A DNA stretch of 16,677 nt from Terfezia claveryi (Eukaryota; Ascomycota; Pezizomycetes; Pezizales; Pezizaceae): positions 1 through 16,677 of the forward strand of contig WHUX01000626.1 in NCBI GenBank assembly GCA_015179025.1. The letters are read 5' to 3'. This document shows, in pieces, positions 8,821 through 16,677 of the stretch. The position numbers were made by a program, and so were the translations under genes. The notes beneath the pieces were generated by a model. The model saw nothing but the letters and a program-made list of their open reading frames with translations, had not been told where the DNA came from and did no database searches. Every line of letters starts with the position of its first letter. The first letter of the stretch is position 1.

Positions 8821-9510
8821 TAGAAATGATTGCAGTTTGCCTTCTTAGCCCCCGATGCCCATGATATTCTAAAGACAAACTGCTAATTAACGGCGTAGCG
8901 TGGATGACTATTGTCACTCAAGCGCCGCTCTCTCACAGCGCTCGCCCCACGGCCAGTTGTTAATACAATCCATGCCTTGATACTGTACTCTGGGGCTTTG
9001 CACTCTAGTGTTCAGCATTGTGGAACAGCACCCTGGCGCTCTATCTTATGCATCCCCACCCTCAAGCTGTATACTGTTTCTGCCCTCAGGCGCCAATCCA
9101 TGGTCATGGAACATTAAGGTGCTACAAGAGTACAGTATATCTCAGTAACACAGGTGTGTACCCTGGCACAACTACTTAATAGAAAATATTTCCACTCTAT
9201 TTGGCGCATGTGGAGAATAATGGTAATAGCAACCAGGCAAACGTACTCAGGCAGAGAGGGGCAGTCAGGCAAAGGCAGCTAGGTATAAGCAATACATTGC
9301 ATGCACTAGGTGAACTTAAGCTTCTATATACACTAATGAGCCATATTTGTATTTCCACCGAACTATTCCATCATAGATCCCACTAGAACTCTGTTCTACC
9401 CATATGCCTACTATAATCCAGCCGTTCCTAGACCTCAGCAGTCTCCAAAGTAGTAACCGGCCTCGCTGATATAGTTATCTACTGCCACGAGCAACCCCTA
9501 GCAGTAAAGC
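8821..9510. other. Gene-free stretch with more balanced base composition
   Basis: Base composition becomes more GC-rich from about 8890 to 9120. The short open frames here (8911-9117 and 9201-9386) show no domain, no conserved motif and no credible start context. A stem with near-complementary arms around GCAGTTTG (about 8834) and CAAACTGC (about 8875) is present. Nothing else is recognised. Confidence 0.5.
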
Positions 9511-10820
9511 AATTAGCTAGGCAGTCCCACAGTGTCCACGGATTTGCTGGCAAGTCTAGTTCCTAGCTATGTCTGTACATATTGATAGGGGTCTTTAATT
9601 AGATCACCATTCAAGACAGTTGATGTGGTAATAGCATGGTGAATTTTCTATCGAAGATATTTTGGGAGTGTTTTAAGAGCAATTAGATAGGCAGTCCTAC
9701 ATTGAATTTGCTAGCGAGTTCATATACCTAGCTATGTCTGTGCATATTGATACAAGATATCTCAGAAGTATCCTAAGAGCAATTAGCTAGGTAGTCCTAT
9801 AGCGAATTTGCTAGTGAGTCTATGTACCTAGCTATATTTATGCATATTGATAGGGGATATCTTGGAAGTACACTTGCAGAGTCCTAAAAGCAATTAGCAA
9901 TGCCCTCACATAGAGTTCGCTAGGCGAGTTCACTTACCTAGCTATGTCTATACATATTGATAGGGCATATCTCAGGAGTGTACTTATGGAGTCCTAAGAG
10001 TAATTAGTAATACCCTTGCATGGAGTCCGCTAGTTTTCTAGTGAGTTCACTTACTTGGCTATGTCTATAATTGATAGGGGATACCTCAGGAGGGCACTTG
10101 CCAAGTCCTAAGATCAATTAGCATTGCCTCCACATGGAATCCACTGGTTTTCTAGCGAGTTCACATTCCTAGCTATGTCTGTGAATATTGATAGGGGATA
10201 TCTTGGCAGAGTACTAAGAGAAATTAGCAATGCCCTCACATGGAGTCTGCTGGTTTTCTATTGAGTTCATGTATCTAGCTATGCCTGTATCTGCGTACAT
10301 AGATTGGAGATATCTCGCAACTGCACTTTGGGCATCCTAAGAGCAATTAGTAATACCTTCATATAGAGTCTGCTGATTTTTGGCGAGTTCATATACCTAG
10401 CTATGCCTGTATCTGCACATATAGATTAGGGATATCTCGCAACTGCACTTTGGGCGTCCTAAGAGCAATTAGTAATGCCTTCACATAGAGTCTGCTGGTT
10501 ACTGGCGAGTTTAGTACCTAGCTATGCCTTCTCTGCGCACATAGATTAGGGATATCTCGCAACTGCACTTTGGGTGTCCTAAGAGCAATTAGCAATACCT
10601 CCATATAGAGTCCACTAGTTTCTGGTGAGTTCACATACCTAGCTATGCCTGTGTCTGCACATATAGATTGGGGATATCTTGCAACTGCACTTTGGGCATC
10701 CTAAGAGCAATTAGCTAGGCCTTTACATAGAGTCCGCAGGTTGTCTAATGAGTTCATGCACCTAGCTATGTCTGTGTATATAGATGGAGGATATCTCAAG
10801 AGTGCACTGGGGGAGTCCTA
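9511..10820 (+). repeat. Satellite array, 11 degenerate units, mostly 100-123 bp
   Basis: Units begin at the shared word (C)AATTAG at 9511, 9681, 9781, 9892, 10002, 10116, 10222, 10345, 10467, 10587 and 10709. Each contains a GAGTTCA-type word, then CCTAGCTATGYCTGT, then ATTGATAGGGGATATCT or a close form, then CCTAAGAGC. The first unit carries about 70 extra bases. Units 7-10 are 120-123 bp, gain a CGCAACTGCACTTTGGGC segment and are much more alike than the earlier ones, pointing to recent expansion at that end. Diverged pieces continue to about 10985. No open frame spans the array. Confidence 0.9.
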
Positions 10821-11118
10821 ACCTTAGCGCTGGCTGCTTGACCTTTTACTGACTACTGGCTGGCTATGTTATGTGTTATATCTATGAAAAGAGGGGGTGC
10901 ATATGCTATCGTGTTCTGTTGGTTCGCACAGCCCTGGAAATATGTCAGTTGATATGGCTAGGAAATATGTATTGATAGGTCGAAAGGCAGATTTGTACAT
11001 GCTAGTATGAGAAATCAGCACATGCATGTTTCAGGCTACATGGGCCTACCAGCCATGGGTTTACTGAAGTGGGTAATAGGTGCACTGATGGCAGGCTTGT
11101 TCATATGGACTTGTACTT
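10821..11118. other. Gene-free spacer between satellite and minisatellite
   Basis: It holds diverged satellite fragments (for example ATTGATAGG near 10972) and no coding signal. Confidence 0.5.
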
Positions 11119-11154
11119 ACAAGAAACACATACTTTTGGAAGCTTATATATATA
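11119..11154 (+). repeat. Left remnant of 37-39 bp minisatellite
   Basis: One unit, AAGAAACACATACTTTTGGA plus a TA run, matches the array seen on the other side of the Tc1 element. It shows that the element inserted into this repeat. Confidence 0.8.
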
Positions 11155-11184
11155 CAATCCCTACCCAAAAGTCTTGGTGAAACA
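11155..11184 (+). repeat. Left terminal inverted repeat of Tc1-like element
   Basis: It starts CAATCCCTACCCAAAAGTCT and is complementary to 12505-12534 apart from two positions. Confidence 0.93.
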
Positions 11185-11257
11185 TGTCGATCAGCATGGG
11201 GAAGAAGTGTAAATTCAGTAACTGCAGAATGCTTTCAAGGACCGTTGCATATCAGCC

Positions 11258-12313
11258 ATGGCTTCTGGCATACAACGAGAAATGACTGCAGTAGAGAAGG
11301 GGATTATTATTGTTCTCTTCTACCTACAGTATACTATAATATTAATTTCCTAAATTTCTGGCCATCCTTAGTCAATGATCCAAAATTTCCTCGATCGAGC
11401 GGCAGTGCGAGGGTCTACTGAAAATGCTCCCTGGTCTGGTAGACCAAAAAAGCTCAGCAAGATGGATAGAAGAGGCATAATGCAATATATGAAGAAGAAT
11501 CCAGCATGGACTGGAGCAGAAATTCAGCAATGTTGCTGCCCCCATGTGTCCTTGTATATACTGGACCACTACCTCCGAGAGAATGGGCCATGCAAGTGGC
11601 TAGCAAAAAAGAAACAGAAGCTAACAGAGGCTAAAGCTAAGGAAAGACTTGCTTGGGCATTAGAAAGAAAAGATTGGACAGCTGAGGACTTTGAAAGTAC
11701 AATTGGAAGTGATGAGTGCACGGTAGAAAAGTCAGCTCATACAAGACAAATTTAGGTTTTTTGAACACCAGAGGAAAAGTGAGATAAGGACTATATTAAT
11801 ACAGTTCCTAAGGGGAAAGGAATTTCTATAATGGTCTGGGGGTGCTTCTGGAGCAGGCAACGTAGTACATTTGTACCTCTGATTGTTCATTCTGTTAATA
11901 CTACTATCTATCGTCACTTGCTTAAGGTCCTCCTCCTCCCAGTTATCAAACATATCAACCATACTATTGGCAATGCGAAATTTCAACAAGACAATTCTCC
12001 AGTCCATACAGCTAAAATTATTAAGGAATTCATTAAGCTTCATGACCTCTCAGTCAATAGACACCCTCCCTATAGTTCAGATCTTAACCCTATTGAGCAT
12101 GTCTGGATTTATCTCAAATGGTATCTTCAGACAAAGTACCCTAATATTGCTAATACTCTTGGAGGGCCAGATGCCATTCCTGCTAGGCTTGCTAAAGTCT
12201 TGCCTGAAGCATGGGAAGCAATTCCAGAGTCTATCTTTAAGTCATTGTAGAGGAGCATACCAAACCGGGTGGCCGCTGTCATTACTGCTAAGGGCTGGTA
12301 TACTCAGTATTAG
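11258..12313 (+). pseudogene. Tc1-like transposase (DD34E), six nonsense codons
   Basis: The transposase would bind the inverted repeats and cut and paste the element. A single frame runs from ATG 11258 to TAG 12311-12313, about 351 codons, the normal length for Tc1-type enzymes. The N-terminal helix-turn-helix region is poorly preserved, with TAA 11351 and TAG 11369. The second half follows with the SGRPKKLS motif (GRPR-like linker). The catalytic triad is intact: Asp in SDEC (11711), Asp in FQQDNSPVH (11990) and Glu in NPIEHVW (12095), with exactly 34 residues between the last two. Further stops are TAG 11753, TGA 11762, TGA 11780 and TAG 12248; three of these stand where Trp is usual. There are no frameshifts. 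The start was chosen because it is in frame and 74 bases inside the left repeat. Confidence 0.93.
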
Positions 12314-12504
12314 ATATATTTTGTTTGTTTGGTTTTACTTCAATTCTCTTTTTCTTTGCTTAAGATTTTGGTTTCTATTTCTTCTATACCCCTTATTGTC
12401 CCGACTTTAATTTCAGACCTGGGCGATATGTAGTTGTCAAGTTATTCAATAAATATGAGAGTATAATAGTATTGGAGTGAGCTCTGCCAAGCGGCTCAAA
12501 TTTG

Positions 12505-12534
12505 TGTTTCATCAAGACTTTTGGGTAGAGATTG
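12505..12534 (-). repeat. Right terminal inverted repeat of Tc1-like element
   Basis: Read on the minus strand it starts CAATCTCTACCCAAAAGTCT. It ends at the TA shared with the minisatellite. Confidence 0.93.
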
Positions 12535-12536
12535 TA

Positions 12537-12798
12537 TATACGAAAAACTCATACTTTTGGAGATATATATATATATACGAGAAACTCGTGCTTTGGAGAT
12601 ATATATATATATATGCGAGAAACTCATGCTTTTGGAGACTTATATATATATATGCGAAAAACTTATACTTTTGGAGATATATATATATATATGTGAGAAA
12701 CTTATGCTTTTGGATATATATATATATATATGCGAGAAACTCGTACTTTGGAGACTTATATATATATATGCGAGAAACTCATACTTTGGAGATATATC
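12537..12798 (+). repeat. 37-39 bp minisatellite, seven units
   Basis: Units begin CGAGAAACTC or close forms at 12541, 12578, 12616, 12655, 12694, 12733 and 12771. Each has a CTTTTGGAGA core and a (TA)n tail of varying length, which explains the 37-39 bp spacing. Because 39 is a multiple of three, open frames appear on both strands through it; they are low-complexity artefacts. Confidence 0.92.
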
Positions 12799-13184
12799 AG
12801 GAACGATTTTCTTACGCCGCAACACCATCACCAAGCGCCCTGACGATAGTTGCCTGCTAGCTGGGCGCCTGATGCCTCCAGGACGTTTTGACACCACGGC
12901 GCAACTGGTTGTAGTCTGACGCCCCGGCGTTGAAAGATGTAGTCTGATGCCCCGGCGCTGATGCTTCAGGTTTCGCCGCAAGGGGTCACCAGGCGTCCTG
13001 ACAATGCCCGGTCCTCATCTAGATCCTGACCGCCCTCGCGCCGTTACCACCAGGGCGCAGATCTGTTGTACTCATCCTAGACTCTCACTATCTTAACTTA
13101 GACCTTCACAATGTCCCCGCTCATACTGCATCCACAAACAATCACACTGAGAATTCTGATTTTTAGATCACAACTAATTCAATT
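12799..13184. other. GC-rich stretch with recurring short words, possible subterminal region of the Plavaka element
   Basis: Composition changes sharply from the AT-rich minisatellite to GC-rich DNA. CTGACG/CTGATGCC and GGCGC/CCCGGCG words recur about eight times between 12835 and 13060, including a 28-bp direct duplication starting at 12911 and 12939. It lies just downstream of the minus-strand transposase gene, where subterminal transposase-binding repeats of large DNA transposons occur. No terminal inverted repeat was identified, so the assignment is inference. Confidence 0.4.
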
Positions 13185-14806
13185 CTATTCATACAACTCA
13201 TTCCACGTACTGAAATCTATCCTGTTGTTCACCAACCAGACCCTCCCCTTCTCCAATGGTATCAGATGAGCCATCCCCTCTATATCTGAAATTCTTACAA
13301 AATGATATCGAGTTGCTCGTCCCTGAATTCCATTCGTATCATCCCTTCCTCACTATGGGGTCTCCTTGGACCCTTTACCCGCATTAACCTTACGTGTGCT
13401 ACCTCATGTTTACCCTGTATCCCGTCCCATACCCTGAACACCCCTTCTAACCTCCCCACCATCCTCCTATCCAGTTTACCATTGGAGTTTTCGCATCTTG
13501 GTCTCCGCCGAACCCAAACCTAATCCGCTCGCACATCTTCTGTCTTTCGGAATCCCTGATTACCAGTCCATCGCATGTGATGTATTTCGGTGCCATCCCC
13601 CTGAAATTGTTGAACTGGAACCGCAATGCTATCGAAGTATTCTCCCCGGTACCTTTCTATCTGCCCAATGTCCCCTCCCATCCCCTCTGAATTACCATTC
13701 AATCTCATGTACCCTGGAACTTCGACACCAAGTTCGGGATCCTCAGTATGCTCGCCAGGGTTGTGAGCGTCTCCGGACTACCACTCTGAGCCTGCTTCCG
13801 CCCTCGCAATACCGGATTTCGGGGTTTCACTTTTTTACCGGGGTTGCTTTTCTCCAACGTTCCACCAGGCTCTTAATATCACTTCCCAAATTTAACTCCT
13901 TATCCCACACAAACAAATTCAACTCTAACATCTTAAATGCACCTTCCCTCGCATGACTATCTAAACCTGCGAACTGGCATCAACTCTATTCGAGCGGCGA
14001 TAAGCGTCTTTCAAGGGCTTGTGAAGGGCCTCCGTAATCTCGGTAGAAAACTGGGGTAGCATTCCAAAACGTACAACTTGTTCAGCATAATGTGTTAGCA
14101 AGTGCAACTTTGGGTAGTTGAATGTCGCTTGGCCTAGAATCTCCTGTACCAAGTTTTGCCGTTCTTGTCGATTTACAGATGCTTCCTTTGGCTTCTTCCT
14201 TGCAGTGACTTCAAAATAACTGGAAATCGTGCTTTGACGAGCCTGAGAAGCAGCCATATCTTTAGATGCTCCTTTAGCTCGCTTGTGATCTGACTTAGAA
14301 GCACGAAATTCTGCAAAGACATGTTTGTACTTGTAGAAATCCTCCAGGTACTTAGACATATATTTGATGGTCTCCGGTGTATGACTTCGATATTGGGCAA
14401 TCAGACAGAAATCCGATAGGGTGCGAATAGCTCGAATAGCAATTTTCAAATCACTCTGAGCAGCAGGCGGTAGACGACTGGTGTCCTCCTCTCGACGCAT
14501 GGCGGCTGTAAAACATGCAAGTATTACTCTTCCTACCCTCGCATTTCCGTACCACTCCACATTGTGATTTGGCGATATTGCTTCTTTGGCGAGTTAAACC
14601 CTGATATGGTGGTAAACTACCCCATATCTCATCAAAAACGGAAGGCGTTTATGTTTCCCCAAAAACTCCTGCACCCAATCCATAATATTCTTTTGGACTC
14701 TAAAAGTATATTATGAAGTATATCTGCTCGGACTATTGTTGGTGGGTAGACATTTGGGAGGCCCCAAAGTGCATTCTGGATCGGTTTAACATCTGCTTTA
14801 GCTAAT

Positions 14807-14868
14807 CTGTTTGGCACATACTTAAATTAGTTACCTCCTCCAGCAATATTTATCCAGTTACAACTTAC
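14807..14868 (-). other. Intron 3 of Plavaka transposase gene (62 bp)
   Basis: It starts GTAAGT and ends ACAG, with CTAAT-type branch candidates. It interrupts an Ala codon (GC|A) and joins EASDND to the VKPIQNALWGLP block. Confidence 0.82.
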
Positions 14869-15101
14869 GCATCATTATCACTAGCTTCCCAAAGACGCTC
14901 ATAGGCAGCATGATCACGGTCACTATACGGTCGTTTGGGCCACAATCCAAGCTGATCTCGGCTCGCTACGCAAATTGCATACCGGTTGACTTTGATGCAA
15001 TGAATATTAACATTCTCCATGTGATCTGCAAGCCATGCTGATAAAATAGGGATACAGCGCCGGATGTTTTCGTCCCCACAGACCATCTCACATCCGCCGG
15101 C

Positions 15102-15155
15102 CTTTCATGAGTCAGCGATAGCCCTAGAACGTCTGCTGGACGGACGGAAACTCAC
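15102..15155 (-). other. Intron 2 of Plavaka transposase gene (54 bp)
   Basis: It starts GTGAGT and ends AAAG, with CTGAC as probable branch site 12 bases before the end. It removes a poorly conserved insert and its TGA, and joins VQVFN to a short lead into MVCGDEN in phase 0. Confidence 0.8.
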
Positions 15156-15458
15156 ATTAAAAACTTGGACTAGGGGGGCTAATATTCGTTCGATGAGTCG
15201 GTGTTGCGTTTCTAAAGCATCATATTCCTGGTTCTGAACCGAAAATCCACTCAGAGACTTAGTTCGTTTAGGGCCAATTGGCAACAGAGCTATCAGAATC
15301 CATGCTTGGTTGGACGGCTTGTTTCGCACATCAGAAGGAATGTTTCCCAAACTCATGAAAATCGGCCACAATTTTTTATCCCCAGAAAAGTTTGTCAAGC
15401 ATGTTTGATCGGACGTTATTAGGATAGGTATGAGAGTGGTGCCAATGGGTAGGGTCAT

Positions 15459-15522
15459 CTGGTGGCTCGTAAGTGTCTGGTAACAAAGCGAATTTGTAGT
15501 AACTATCCCGTCAAAAACATAC
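15459..15522 (-). other. Intron 1 of Plavaka transposase gene (64 bp)
   Basis: It starts GTATGT and ends CCAG, and splices DMQ to MTLPIG in phase 0, joining two frames that otherwise do not meet. CTTAC near the 3' end could serve as branch site. Confidence 0.8.
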
Positions 15523-16295
15523 CTGCATATCCCACCACCATTCCGCCGTATGCATCTCTGTGTAAACTCTAGAGCCGTGTAGATCAAACTCATACCTTGG
15601 TGCGAATACCAGATCCCGGGCGTACACTTTCTGGCGGAGAAGATACCGAATGCACTCAACAGCGTCTCTATAAAAAAATTGGAGCCTGTTTGCAGGTGAA
15701 AATCCACAGTCCCATTCCGCCACTCCGGTTGGTCTACCAATCCACGCATTTTCTTACGCCACGTATAACCAGACTTGTACCCGACTGCTAGTGTCCTGAA
15801 AGCATCCATAGGGAGTAGTTCATCGTGGAAAAATCGGTCAATCTGTCGCATTGAAGTTTTGCTCTCATGGAAGAACTAGGCAAGCTTATATTCATAAGCA
15901 TTCGTGAATGGTGACAATGGATTCCATGACGGGTCCCGAATATGAGTGAATAATGACTGACGTATAACGTGTCCGACCTGCAGGCTGGGTGGAAGACACT
16001 GTCCGACAGATGTAGCTGGATCCAAAGCGTCCAGTACTTCCCCCCTAGTGTCTCGTGTTTCGATGCTGACGAGAATATTATTGTTGGTATCCAAAGAAAC
16101 TATCGGTCTGCTGGGGTGAGCATTTCCTCTGGTCAAATTACCCAGCCGGCGACGTTTGACGGTTGAACTTTGCTCTGAGAGTGGTGCATTATCAATGGCA
16201 ATCGATTCCAATTGTTTCGCACGGTGTTTGCTACGCAGATGGCGACCATAATAGCCTGCTTTCTTGAACTGATAGTCACAAAATTGACACCGCAT

Positions 16296-16677
16296 AATAT
16301 ACTACAGTAGAAGGATCCACTGCGTCAGCTCAGTACAGAAGCATCCCTGGGGCCCTTCTTACGTACAACTATTCAGACAAACGTGACGAACTCCGACAAC
16401 TGCACAAGTCCCCTGAGTGTCCAAAGAACGACCCTCTTCGTTCCCTCTCTTGCGTAAGTCTTGAGAACCTGATTGATCAATCCCAGGTGGACTATCAAAC
16501 TCCCATCGTAGTAGGTATGTCGTCCCCGGTTGGACCCCAAGAGCGGAAACATAATCGATCTTATAAGTCCAGAACGAAAGTAAGTGATTCTGGGAATACA
16601 TCCAGGCGGTCGTTTGGTATCCATTATTTGTATGATATACCAGTGAGCAATGAACAAAATGCACTTGGGGAACAAAC
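16296..16677. other. Upstream flank of the Plavaka gene, nothing recognised
   Basis: It should hold the promoter and perhaps the other end of the element, but no TATA box or terminal repeat stands out. Two overlapping minus-strand frames (16359-16664 and 16373-16675) have no recognisable domain. Confidence 0.5.

Larger units (their letters stand above)
11155..12534 (+). mobile_element. Tc1/mariner-like DNA transposon, complete, 1380 bp
   Basis: Both ends are visible. The 30-bp terminal inverted repeats (11155-11184 and 12505-12534) match at 28 of 30 positions and begin CAATC. TA lies immediately outside each end (11153-11154 and 12535-12536), the target-site duplication typical of this superfamily. 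One transposase gene fills the middle. The element sits inside a minisatellite, with the same repeat on both sides. Confidence 0.93.
13185..16295 (-). pseudogene. Plavaka-type DNA transposase gene, near full length, three introns, nine -1 frameshifts
   Basis: Plavaka transposases are large RNase H-fold enzymes of fungal cut-and-paste elements. ATG at 16295 follows an in-frame TAG. The N terminus has a C2H2 finger (C3, C6, H19, H24; C-X2-C-X12-H-X4-H). Exons: 16295-15523, 15458-15156, 15101-14869, 14806-13185, ending TAG 13187-13185. Recognisable blocks are SGYTWRKKMRGLVDQPEW, AEWWWDMQ, SDQTCLTNFSGDKKLWP, MVCGDENIRRCIPILSAWLADH, ALWGLPNVYPPTIVRADILHN, FSTEITEALHKPLKDAYRRS and a C-terminal domain ending WLVNNRIDFSTWNELY. 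Likely catalytic acids lie in SDQT, CGDE and TEITEALH (inference). Breaks are TAG 15878-15876 and 13522-13520, and single-base losses near 15672-15678, 14699, 14634-14638, 14588, 14535, 13965, 13831-13836, 13711 and 13299-13302. Family identity is from memory of conserved blocks. Confidence 0.85.

Noticed and set aside
8911..9386. Two short plus-strand open frames
   Set aside because: No motif, no homology I can recognise, and lengths expected by chance.
9511..10820. CRISPR array
   Set aside because: The repeating part is the entire degenerate unit rather than a short exact repeat with unique spacers, and the setting is fungal.
11883..12410. 175-codon plus-strand open frame over the Tc1 element
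   Set aside because: It is in another frame from the transposase, which shows the DD34E motifs; the alternative is hydrophobic low-information sequence.
12477..12981. Three overlapping open frames on both strands with Tyr/Ile-rich repeats
   Set aside because: They are translations of the 39-bp TA-rich minisatellite, whose period is a multiple of three; no start context or domain.
13302..13956. Plus-strand open frames 13302-13523 and 13498-13956
   Set aside because: They are antisense to the C-terminal part of the Plavaka transposase, which has recognisable blocks on the minus strand.
15511..15723. Separate small minus-strand gene
   Set aside because: It is the continuation of exon 1 of the Plavaka transposase after a one-base loss, ending at the intron 1 donor.
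16359..16675. Two overlapping minus-strand open frames upstream of the Plavaka gene
   Set aside because: They overlap each other in different frames, have no recognisable domain, and one runs nearly to the window edge.

Overview
The window looks like a transposon-dense, probably heterochromatic stretch of a filamentous fungal (Dikarya) nuclear genome. The reasons are two chromodomain-bearing Ty3/gypsy retrotransposons of fungal type, a Tc1/mariner element, a Plavaka-like transposase with 54-64 bp GT-AG introns, AT-rich satellite DNA, and no recognisable host gene. Ascomycete or basidiomycete cannot be decided safely. No intact protein-coding gene was found; every recognised gene is interrupted.

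Layout. (1) 1-5073: the 3' part of gypsy element 1 (gag, protease, RT, RNase H, integrase, GPY/F, chromodomain, polypurine tract) and its 492-bp 3' LTR (4582-5073). (2) 5074-about 7028: the 3' part of a different gypsy element 2 (integrase, chromodomain, LTR). Its integrase coding begins directly at the LTR edge of element 1, so element 1 probably sits inside element 2. (3) about 7430-7945: an LTR-like region with a TATA box, short repeats, inverted repeats and a possible copia-type primer-binding site. (4) 8103-8320: a 48-51 bp degenerate tandem repeat, then AT-rich DNA. (5) 9511-10820: an 11-unit satellite of mostly 100-123 bp units. (6) 11155-12534: a complete 1380-bp Tc1-like element with 30-bp terminal inverted repeats, inserted into a 37-39 bp minisatellite (11119-11154 and 12537-12798). 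(7) 12799-13184: a GC-rich stretch of recurring CTGAYG/GGCG words. (8) 13185-16295, minus strand: a nearly full-length Plavaka-type transposase gene with three clean introns. (9) 16296-16677: the upstream flank, nothing recognised.

The elements have decayed differently. Element 2 and the Tc1 transposase carry only nonsense codons (ten and six) and no frameshift. Element 1 and the Plavaka gene carry four and nine frameshifts, and all thirteen go in the direction of a lost base, most in short homopolymers. This is the most notable pattern here: either real deletion-biased decay or homopolymer undercalling in the assembly. I found no convincing new system; the best leads are the Plavaka gene, the nested insertions and the satellite.
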